Shown here: one piece after another, positions 1 to 4,853 of the stretch
Position numbering within the stretch: the first letter of the stretch is position 1
Layout of the letters: each line of letters opens with the position of its first letter
Source of the DNA: Gp6-AA40 sp046732795
Lineage (GTDB): Bacteria; Acidobacteriota; Vicinamibacteria; Vicinamibacterales; UBA2999
Length of the DNA stretch: 5,116 nucleotides
Direction: 5' to 3'
Assembly (NCBI GenBank): GCA_046732795.1
Contig: JBKPNV010000160.1
Coordinates: 1 to 5,116, forward strand
Position numbers and translations under genes: made by a program
Notes under the pieces: model-generated
Told to the model about the DNA's origin: nothing
Databases searched by the model: none
The model's input: the letters and a program-made list of their open reading frames with translations, nothing else

Positions 1-20
1 GATCCGCGCTGTCGACGCGG

Positions 21-142
21 TACGACACCGTATGTCACTCCGCAAGACCGATCTTGATTCAGGCACCTCAGCATTCGCCGACGTGGCAACGAGCTGTGCG
101 AATACACTTCCCACGGTCTTGCTCCGGAGACACGGTCTCGCA
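21..142. repeat. 122-bp inverted-repeat element, copy 1
   Basis: The left arm is 21-50 and the right arm 114-142. The right arm read in reverse complement matches the left arm at about 23 of 29 positions, including a perfect 9-bp pair GCAAGACCG / CGGTCTTGC. An inner stem ATTCGC (73-78) / GCGAAT (98-103) closes a central loop, so one strand could fold into a long bulged hairpin. The copy differs from copies 2 and 3 at about eight positions each. Its left arm has TACGA where the others have TGCGA, which loses one outer pair. Confidence 0.8.
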
Positions 143-200
143 CAGCTGATCTCGTCCCGAGTCCCGGATCCCGAGTCGCGGATCCACGCTGTCGACGCGA

Positions 201-322
201 TGCGACACCGTATGTCACTCCGCAAGACCCATCTTGATTCAGGCACCTCAGCATTCGTCGCCGTGGCACCGAGTTGTGCGAATACACTTCCTACGGTCTT
301 GCTCCGGACACACGGTCTCGCA
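201..322. repeat. 122-bp inverted-repeat element, copy 2
   Basis: The left arm is 201-230 and the right arm 294-322. It has exactly the same length as copies 1 and 3 and differs from copy 3 at about six positions. The left arm ends in GCAAGACCC rather than GCAAGACCG, so one pair at the inner end of the stem is lost. The outer arms TGCGA...ACCGT and ACGGT.TCGCA are intact. Confidence 0.8.
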
Positions 323-372
323 CAGCTGATCTCGTCCGAATCCCGAGTCCCGGATCCGCGCTGTCGACGCGG

Positions 373-494
373 TGCGACACCGTATGTCACTCCGCAAGAC
401 CGATCTTGATTCAGGCACCTCAGCATTCGCCGCCGTGGCAACGACTTGTCCGAATACAGTTCCTACGGTCTTGCTCCGGACACACGGTCTCGCA
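373..494. repeat. 122-bp inverted-repeat element, copy 3
   Basis: The left arm is 373-402 and the right arm 466-494, with the 9-bp GCAAGACCG / CGGTCTTGC pair intact. In this copy the central stem is weaker, because GTCCGAAT replaces the GTGCGAAT of the other copies. It is the copy nearest the propeller gene. The sequence after its right arm diverges (CACCGCTGATCCCG) and leads into the longest heptamer tract. Confidence 0.8.
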
Positions 495-503
495 CCGCTG
501 ATC

Positions 504-586
504 CCGATCGCGAGTTGCGGGTGCCGAGTCCCGCATCCCGAGCCCCGAGTCCCGGATCCCGGATCCCGAGTCCCGAGCGCCGAGTC
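504..586. repeat. Tandem heptamer tract (CCGAGTC/CCGGATC type)
   Basis: From 524 to 586 there are nine consecutive 7-bp units in perfect phase. Every unit begins CCG, and most read CCGAGTC or CCGGATC. Three looser units precede them from 504, with a single-base slip. The same heptamer fills the spacers between the 122-bp elements, with four units at 157-184 and three at 336-356. The last unit (580-586) contains two bases of the propeller gene's stop codon (TCA at 585-587 on the plus strand), so the tract begins exactly where coding ends. Confidence 0.85.
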
Positions 587-1556
587 ACTGTCTATTGAAC
601 CGATGGACACGGCCGAACGCGCTGAACTCCGAGACGAAGAGATCGCCGTGCGCGTTGAGGGCGACACCGTGCGGCGACAGCACGAAGCCCGGACGCCACT
701 GCGCCGGCGGAATCTTGTTCGTCCCGGTCCCCTGCTCGGTGTTGGCGCCGATCCGCGTGACCACCGCACCGGTCTTGTCGAGCACGGTCACGCGCCCGTT
801 CAGTTCGCCGACGATCGCGTTGTCGCCATCAATTACGATGGCCGCGGGCAACTTCAGGTCCTGCGCGACGACGCCCAGAAACGAGCCATCGAGCGACAGG
901 TGCACGACCCGGTTGTTGGCGCGATCGCACGCGATGATGCGCGCCGGCTGGAACCTGGTATCGATGGCGAGCTTGTGCAACGTGTTGAAGCTGTATGGCG
1001 GCTGCTTGCCGCCGAACGACGCGATGTACTTCCCGGTCTTGTCGAAGCGATGGATGTAGTCGCTCGCGTAGCCGTCGGTGACGTAGAGGTCACCGTTGGG
1101 CGCCACGTCGAGTCCTGTCAGCAACACTGCAAGCTGATTGCTGCGTGCGTTTCTGATCTTGTACTGATCGGGGATGGCCGACGAGCCGATCGTGAAGATG
1201 ATGGTGCCGTCGAGCGTCATTTTGACGATCGTCTGCCCGCGCAGCGTCGCGCCGTATAGGAACTCGCCATCGGCCTCCTTGCGGATGACGAAGCCGTGGA
1301 AGTCGCTGGGCGCGCCGGGCACGTTGCGCAGGAACGTCCCGTCGGGCGAGAAGACCTGCAGTCCCGCGGCCGGATCCTGCACGCTGACATACACCTCGCC
1401 AGCGGAGCTGACGGCTATGTCGCCGTGCTGGTTGCCGAGCTGCTCGCGGCCGGGCGGGAGCTTCAGCCAGTCTGCGACGACGCTGTAGGTGTTGGCGGCT
1501 GTCGCCGTCGTGAGCAGGCCCACGCTGCAAACGAGGGCGAGCGCGATTCGCTTCAT
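585..1556 (-). CDS. Secreted NHL-type six-bladed beta-propeller protein
   Basis: The 323-residue product starts with a Sec signal peptide (basic MKR, hydrophobic core to about residue 17, likely cleavage after ATATA near residue 20). The rest reads as about six propeller blades of roughly 40-50 residues. Typical blade cores are GEVYVSV (53-59), GLDVAPNGDLYVTDGY (148-163), ANNRVVHLSLDG (213-224), GRVTVLDKTG (254-263) and PHGVALNAHGDLFVSEF (295-311). Blade-start His residues (H44, H87, H194, H296) resemble those of the NHL/peptidylglycine-lyase-like fold. No catalytic activity can be assigned; a ligand-binding, scaffolding or lyase-like role is possible. The ATG lies inside the ATGA overlap with the upstream binding-protein gene, with the purine-rich GGAATGGAAAGA just upstream, so translational coupling is likely. 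The stop codon abuts the heptamer tract. Product family is fairly certain, function is not. Confidence 0.85.
   Translation of the reverse strand: MKRIALALVCSVGLLTTATAANTYSVVADWLKLPPGREQLGNQHGDIAVSSAGEVYVSVQDPAAGLQVFSPDGTFLRNVPGAPSDFHGFVIRKEADGEFLYGATLRGQTIVKMTLDGTIIFTIGSSAIPDQYKIRNARSNQLAVLLTGLDVAPNGDLYVTDGYASDYIHRFDKTGKYIASFGGKQPPYSFNTLHKLAIDTRFQPARIIACDRANNRVVHLSLDGSFLGVVAQDLKLPAAIVIDGDNAIVGELNGRVTVLDKTGAVVTRIGANTEQGTGTNKIPPAQWRPGFVLSPHGVALNAHGDLFVSEFSAFGRVHRFNRQ
1553..1556 (-). other. ATGA stop/start overlap
   Basis: On the minus strand the four bases ATGA carry the start codon of the propeller gene and, shifted by one, the TGA stop of the ModA-like gene. Such overlaps usually indicate co-transcription and coupled translation, so the two exported proteins are probably made together. 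Confidence 0.9.
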
Positions 1557-2317
1557 GGGAGTCTTTCCATTCCTTTCGTTTTGATCACACCGTTGTTGGC
1601 CGGCGACATGAGGAATGCGACGAAGTCCTTCGCCGCCGTTCCTGACGCCTTGGCGTTTACGCCAGCGGCCATGATCACGTAGGTCTGCACGTCGGCCGGA
1701 AACACACCGCCGAGCTCGGCGCCCTTCACTGGCAGAATCTCGCTCACCGGCAGGACGGCCAGATCGGACGCGCCGCTCAGGACGTTGGCATTGACCTCGT
1801 CACCCGACGCCGCGGGTTTCGTTTTGATCGTGTCAGCGATGCCGAGCTGCTTGGCGGTCGCGAGGAAGGCGATGCCGCTTGCCCCGGCGGACGCGAACGT
1901 GATCGACTTCGCCGCGAGCAGCGTCCGCTTGAACGCGTCAACGGTGCTGACATCCGGCTTGTGTGTTCCCGCCTTGATCATCAGCCCGAGCCCGGTACGT
2001 GCGACATTCGACTTCGACGAGACGCGCCCCTTCGCAATCAGATCGTCGAGCAGCGGCGGCGTCAGGATGGCAACATCGAACGGCGCGCCCCCATCGATGC
2101 TGGTCTTGTGCGCGCCGGCCAGACCGAACACCGTGGTGACCTTGTGCTTCGTGGCCTTCTCGAACTGCGGCGCCAGTTCATCGATGACTGCCTTGATGCC
2201 CACTGACGACAGCACCTTGATCTCCTCGGCGAAGACCCCGGTGCTGTGCAGCAGCACCGCAAACGCTGCCAAATAGAGACGGGTCTTTAGACCCGCCTTC
2301 GCGCTGAATCTCTTCAT
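1553..2317 (-). CDS. ModA-like periplasmic substrate-binding protein (orphan)
   Basis: The product has 254 residues from the chosen start, close to the size of molybdate-binding ModA precursors. The signal peptide is MKRFSAKAGLKTRLYLAAFA onward, with cleavage likely after VFA (residue 30). Family features are the first strand and loop VLSSVGIKAVIDEL (35-48), TTVFGLAG (61-68), GGAPFDVAILT (77-87), FASAGASGIAF (141-151), DLAVLPVSEI (185-194) and the C-terminal AFLMSPANNGVI. The positions I align by memory with the oxyanion-binding Ser12, Ser39 and Tyr170 of E. coli ModA read Gly40, Ala67 and Pro190, so molybdate may not be the ligand. No permease or ATPase gene is adjacent. An upstream ATG at 2411-2413 is in frame, but the stretch it adds is unlike a signal peptide and lies upstream of the TATAAT box. 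The ATG at 2315-2317 has GGGGG at 7-base spacing; the ATG at 2321-2323 is an alternative two codons longer. Confidence 0.85.
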   Translation of the reverse strand: MKRFSAKAGLKTRLYLAAFAVLLHSTGVFAEEIKVLSSVGIKAVIDELAPQFEKATKHKVTTVFGLAGAHKTSIDGGAPFDVAILTPPLLDDLIAKGRVSSKSNVARTGLGLMIKAGTHKPDVSTVDAFKRTLLAAKSITFASAGASGIAFLATAKQLGIADTIKTKPAASGDEVNANVLSGASDLAVLPVSEILPVKGAELGGVFPADVQTYVIMAAGVNAKASGTAAKDFVAFLMSPANNGVIKTKGMERLP

Positions 2318-2341
2318 CGTCATACCCCCGATGTGCGACGG

Positions 2342-2347
2342 ATTATA
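2342..2347 (-). promoter_or_regulatory. Candidate -10 box TATAAT for the binding-protein/propeller operon
   Basis: The minus strand carries a perfect TATAAT in otherwise GC-rich surroundings. Transcription would begin near 2335, giving a leader of about 18 bases before the ATG at 2317. The -35 position (about 2365-2370) has no good TTGACA match, so the box may be weak or activator-dependent. Its location supports the shorter start of the ModA-like gene. Confidence 0.45.
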
Positions 2348-2350
2348 TGT

Positions 2351-2376
2351 CCGGCTTCGCACCTTCGGTGCTCCGG
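2351..2376. repeat. Small hairpin with CCGG ends
   Basis: A 5-bp stem GCACC / GGTGC closes a TTC loop (2359-2371) and is flanked by CCGG on both sides (2351-2354, 2373-2376). It lies in the gap between the divergent ModA-like and hydrolase genes, just upstream of the TATAAT box on the minus strand. It could be part of a dispersed intergenic repeat or an operator. There is no T-run, so it is not an obvious intrinsic terminator. Confidence 0.4.
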
Positions 2377-2450
2377 CGGGACAAGTCCGCGGTCGCACGT
2401 TCGGTACTTCCACCGTTGCGCTGCGCTATGGCGGACAAGCCGGCGGGACA
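2373..2450. repeat. 11-bp direct repeat CCGGCGGGACA (2373-2383 and 2440-2450)
   Basis: The same 11 bases occur twice, with starts 67 bp apart, inside the 175-bp gap between the divergent genes. The similar string GCGGACAAG sits at 2431-2439. The pair could be paired regulator sites for the two divergent promoters or remains of a dispersed intergenic repeat. The sequence alone does not decide. Confidence 0.4.
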
Positions 2451-2474
2451 GAACGAAATCTGCCGTCGCCTCGA

Positions 2475-2483
2475 TGCTAGACT
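2475..2483 (+). promoter_or_regulatory. Weak extended -10 candidate (TGCTAGACT) before the hydrolase gene
   Basis: TG-C-TAGACT matches an extended -10 pattern (TG plus TAnnnT). It would start transcription at about 2490, only a few bases before the GTG at 2493. There is no Shine-Dalgarno sequence in front of that GTG, so a near-leaderless message is conceivable. No -35 match is visible, and such a short motif could occur by chance. Confidence 0.25.
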
Positions 2484-2492
2484 TCGCCGACC

Positions 2493-3383
2493 GTGCGTTT
2501 CTCGCAGACCGCTCTAATCGTCCTGACTGCGACTGTCTTGGTCGGCGCCGATCGACAGCCGTCCAGCAGCTCCCCGACGCCTCGTCACGAACTGGCGTCG
2601 TTGCCGGGGGTTCGCCTGTGGTTCACGGATAGCGGCGGGAACGGCGAACCAGTCGTGCTGCTGCACGCGAATACAGGAACCAGCGAGAGCTGGGAACCTC
2701 AGATCGAACCGCTCGGCCGAGCCGGCTACCGCGTGATCGCTTTCGATCGGCGTGGGTGGGGGCGCAGCCAGGCCGATCCAGCAACCGGTCCACAGCCGGG
2801 ACACACGTCCGACGATCTGCATGCGCTCGCCGATTTCCTGTCGCTCCGGCGATTCCATCTGGTCGGCGTCGCCGGTGGCGGGTTCGTCGCTCTCGACTAC
2901 GCGGCAAGTCACCCCGAACGATTGTCGAGCCTCATCGTCGCGGCCAGCACCGGATCGGTCACCGACAAAGCAGTACAGGACGTCATCGCCCGACTCGAAA
3001 TCCCCGGCATCCGAGGATTGCCGGCGCACTTCCGCGAAGTCGGTCCTTCGTATCGCGGCGGCAACCCCGACGGTACGAAACGGTGGCTCGAGATCGAAGA
3101 GCATGCGCGCCAACAGAACGCTCCAGCGCAACCATTGAGCTCACCGAACACCTTCGCCAAGCTCGCGACGATCACGACGCGAACGCTCGTTATGGCCGCG
3201 GACGCCGATCTGCTCGCGCCGCCAGGACTCATGAAGCTATGGGCGCGCCACGTCAAAGGTGCGCAGTGGGCGACTGTTCCCGATGCCGGCCATTCGATCG
3301 CCTGGGAACAGCCGGCGCTCTTCAACGACATCGTGGTGAAATTTCTGAAGGGAGGCCGCCCCTTCGGCGACGTTCCACCGTAG
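2493..3383 (+). CDS. Exported alpha/beta-hydrolase-fold protein lacking the nucleophile Ser
   Basis: The 296-residue product begins with a short hydrophobic signal (ALIVLTATVLVG, residues 7-18) and a Ser/Pro-rich linker. A standard alpha/beta-hydrolase fold follows: strand and oxyanion loop PVVLLHANTG (53-62), IAFDRRGWGRS (82-92), the nucleophile elbow HLVGVAGGGFVALDYA (122-137), AADADLLAPP with the acid D239, and DAGHS with the catalytic H267. The elbow expected as G-x-S-x-G-G reads G125-V-A127-G-G-G, so the catalytic Ser is Ala (codon GCC at 2871-2873). Lost or altered hydrolase activity is likely, although FREVGPSYRGGNPDG (180-194) suggests a defined subfamily rather than a decayed copy. 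The GTG start is forced: an in-frame TAG lies at 2478-2480. No clear ribosome binding site is seen. Substrate is unknown. Confidence 0.85.
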   Translation: MRFSQTALIVLTATVLVGADRQPSSSSPTPRHELASLPGVRLWFTDSGGNGEPVVLLHANTGTSESWEPQIEPLGRAGYRVIAFDRRGWGRSQADPATGPQPGHTSDDLHALADFLSLRRFHLVGVAGGGFVALDYAASHPERLSSLIVAASTGSVTDKAVQDVIARLEIPGIRGLPAHFREVGPSYRGGNPDGTKRWLEIEEHARQQNAPAQPLSSPNTFAKLATITTRTLVMAADADLLAPPGLMKLWARHVKGAQWATVPDAGHSIAWEQPALFNDIVVKFLKGGRPFGDVPP

Positions 3384-3446
3384 TCTTCGTGCCTGCGTGG
3401 CCTCCCCTTCGCGATCTGCGTGGCCTTCCTTCGTGAATTCGTGGCC
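3384..3446. repeat. Degenerate 9-bp repeat array between convergent genes
   Basis: The whole 65-bp gap between the convergent hydrolase and amidohydrolase genes is filled by about six 9-bp units with short interruptions (CTCCC at 3402, CTTC at 3425). Units resemble TCTTCGTGC, CTGCGTGGC and CTTCGTGAA. The same repeat type, in the same orientation, lies at the other end of the amidohydrolase gene. No typical GC-hairpin plus T-run terminator is visible here. Confidence 0.75.
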
Positions 3447-3448
3447 GG

Positions 3449-4768
3449 TCAGTTTCGGCTCCAGCTCTGGCTCAACGAGGCCCGATCGATCTGCTGTCCG
3501 CGCAGGTAGACCTGCGCGATTCGCCTCGTGTTCATGATGTCGTCGAGGGGATTGGCGTTCAGCACGATGAAATCGGCGCTTTTGCCGGCGGCAATCGTGC
3601 CGAGCTGATCGAGGCGCAACACTTCAGCCGATGTGCGCGTCGCAGCGACGATGACCTGCGCCGGCGTCATGCCCGCCGCGACCATATCGGCGATCTCGGC
3701 ATGTGCTGACCAACCGTACGGCGCTCCGATCCCGGCGTCTGTTCCGAAGGCGATGCGCACACCGGCCGCCACGAGCTTTTTCAGGCTGCGCGCCTGCACG
3801 TCGAACAGCCGCGGTCTCGAGGGCGTCGTCGCGGCGGCTCGCTTCAGCGCTTCGATTTGCGCCGACGGGAGTGTCTCGCTGAGCCACACGAGATCGTTGC
3901 CGAAGGGCGGCGTGTCGGGCAGGTTCGGGATCAGAAAGAACTGAGGCCGCGCTTTGAACAACGCCATGATCTCGTCGTCCACTTCGAGGTCGCGGATCCC
4001 GTGCGCGAACCCGTCGATGCCGGCCCGCAGCAGCTCCTTGGCGTCCGCCAGGTAGTAAACGTGCGCGATGACACGAAGCCCCTGGGCGTGCGCCTCCTGG
4101 ATGATCGGTCGATAGAGCGACGGCGGAAGCGGCGTCACGGTCTTGTTCCGATCGTCGACCCAGATCTTGACGAAGTCGACTTTCTTCGCGGCCAACTCGC
4201 GCACCGCTTGACGCCCTTCAGCCTCCGTGGTGACGCCGTACGGTGCATCTCGCCAATACAACGCGTTGGGACCCGCGTTCGGCATGGCGATGCCGCGTCC
4301 CGCGGTGAGGAACAGCGATGTGCCATCGACCGGCTTCGCCCGTAGCTCGTACGGCAGCTCACCGCGGTCGAGCCCCATGCTGAGCGTGGCCGCGATGCCG
4401 TAGTACGCATACCGGCGCAGATGATCGAGGAGGTTCTCGCGCGTGTAGTGCGTCGACGATGTGTCGCCGGTGCGTACGTCGGTGTATCCGAGATGACTGT
4501 GCGCATCGATGAGCGCCGGCATCACCGTCTTGCCCTGGAGATCGACGACAGTACTCCCTGGCGGCTGTTTCACAGAGCCTCGTGTCCCGACTTGCGTGAT
4601 GCGGGATCCTTCGACGAGGAATGCCGAGTTCTCGACGGCCGGGCGGCCGTCGCCCGCGATCAGGCGGGCTCCTTCGAAGAGCAGAGGGCCACTCGATACC
4701 GGTGTTTGCGCAGTGAGTGGCAGCAGTCCCGCGCCGATGAGAAGCAGTGCGCACGCAAGCCGTGTCAT
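3449..4768 (-). CDS. Exported metal-dependent amidohydrolase
   Basis: The 439-residue product has a signal peptide (MTRLACALLLIGAGLLPLTA, cleavage near 20-21). A small beta-sandwich segment follows (30-82, with the family pattern ending GKTVMPALIDAHSHLG). Then comes the amidohydrolase TIM barrel and a C-terminal return to the sandwich (LGTIAAGKSADFIVLNANPL, 389-408). The expected metal ligands are all present: H90 and H92 (HSH), K201 in FVKIWVDD as likely carbamylated Lys, H236 (VIAHVYY), H256 (GFAHGIRD) and D344 (FGTDAG). This pattern fits the imidazolonepropionase-like/prolidase-like branch that hydrolyses C-N bonds of cyclic amides or dipeptides in the periplasm. The substrate cannot be read from sequence. 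The ATG directly adjoins a 9-bp repeat array, which makes up most of its leader, and only a weak GAAG serves as ribosome binding site. It is divergent from mch and convergent with the hydrolase. Confidence 0.9.
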   Translation of the reverse strand: MTRLACALLLIGAGLLPLTAQTPVSSGPLLFEGARLIAGDGRPAVENSAFLVEGSRITQVGTRGSVKQPPGSTVVDLQGKTVMPALIDAHSHLGYTDVRTGDTSSTHYTRENLLDHLRRYAYYGIAATLSMGLDRGELPYELRAKPVDGTSLFLTAGRGIAMPNAGPNALYWRDAPYGVTTEAEGRQAVRELAAKKVDFVKIWVDDRNKTVTPLPPSLYRPIIQEAHAQGLRVIAHVYYLADAKELLRAGIDGFAHGIRDLEVDDEIMALFKARPQFFLIPNLPDTPPFGNDLVWLSETLPSAQIEALKRAAATTPSRPRLFDVQARSLKKLVAAGVRIAFGTDAGIGAPYGWSAHAEIADMVAAGMTPAQVIVAATRTSAEVLRLDQLGTIAAGKSADFIVLNANPLDDIMNTRRIAQVYLRGQQIDRASLSQSWSRN

Positions 4769-4770
4769 AG

Positions 4771-4829
4771 TCTTCGGGGTCTTCGTGACTTTCGTGATCT
4801 CCGTGTGTGTATCTTCGTGATCTGCGTGC
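4771..4829. repeat. 9-bp repeat array (TCTTCGTGA type) between divergent genes
   Basis: Six 9-bp units run nearly in phase: 4771, 4780, 4789, 4798, then a 5-bp interruption, 4812 and 4821. The clearest unit is TCTTCGTGA (4780-4788 and 4812-4820). The array occupies most of the 85-bp gap between the amidohydrolase and mch starts, so promoters for both genes must lie in or very near it. It matches the array at 3384-3446 in type and orientation. Confidence 0.8.
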
Positions 4830-4844
4830 CGATGTCAAGCAGGC

Positions 4845-4850
4845 GGAGGG
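4845..4850 (+). promoter_or_regulatory. Shine-Dalgarno GGAGGG for mch
   Basis: GGAGGG ends three bases before the GTG at 4854. The spacing is short, but it is the strongest ribosome binding site in the window. The internal ATG at 4869 would be too far from it. An in-frame TGA at 4818-4820 excludes any start further upstream of the array edge. Confidence 0.6.
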
Positions 4851-4853
4851 GCC

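Larger units (their letters stand above)
1..586. repeat. Composite repeat array: 122-bp hairpin elements alternating with heptamer tracts
   Basis: This gene-free stretch is almost entirely repetitive. A unit of 172-180 bp occurs three times, starting at 1, 181 and 353. Each unit consists of a GTCGAC-containing lead (GTCGAC at 11, 191 and 363), a 122-bp inverted-repeat element, and a tract of 7-bp repeats. Bases 1-20 already match the lead of the other units, so the array continues to the left of the window. The two periods differ by 8 bp, mostly one heptamer more or less. The array lies immediately 3' of the minus-strand propeller gene and touches its stop codon. Reading frames do run through it, but the 172-bp period breaks frame, which argues against protein coding. 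A role in transcript termination, 3'-end protection or DNA structure is possible but not shown. Confidence 0.9.

Noticed and set aside
32..409. Open frame through the repeat array encoding a repeated peptide
   Set aside because: The frame exists because the first period (180 bp) is divisible by three. The second period (172 bp) shifts it, and the sequence is explained by inverted-repeat elements with no start signal or known domain.
21..494. Integron attC array or CRISPR array
   Set aside because: No GTTRRRY/RYYYAAC core sites flank the hairpins and no cassette genes lie between them. The repeats are 122 bp with simple-sequence spacers, unlike the 25-40-bp repeats and unique spacers of CRISPR.
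372..1259. Long plus-strand frame (295 codons) opposite the propeller gene
   Set aside because: It starts inside the repeat array and runs antisense to a gene with a signal peptide and clear propeller blades. Its translation is Arg/Asp/Val-rich with no recognisable motif.
1553..2317. XoxJ/MxaJ-type methanol dehydrogenase accessory protein
   Set aside because: A periplasmic binding protein near a C1 gene suggested this, but the motifs match the ModA-like family and no methanol dehydrogenase gene is nearby.
2318..2413. N-terminal extension of the ModA-like protein from the ATG at 2411-2413
   Set aside because: It would place a polar Arg/Pro-rich segment before the signal peptide and start upstream of the TATAAT box. 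The ATG at 2315-2317 has a better spaced GGGGG.
3384..3448. Intrinsic bidirectional terminator between the convergent genes
   Set aside because: The gap is made of nonamer repeats, and I could not find a strong GC stem followed by a T-run on either strand.
3449..4768. FhcA-type (formyltransferase/hydrolase) subunit partnered with mch
   Set aside because: FhcA is also in the amidohydrolase superfamily and would suit the C1 pathway. This protein is shorter, has a signal peptide, and has the sequence pattern of periplasmic imidazolonepropionase-like hydrolases.
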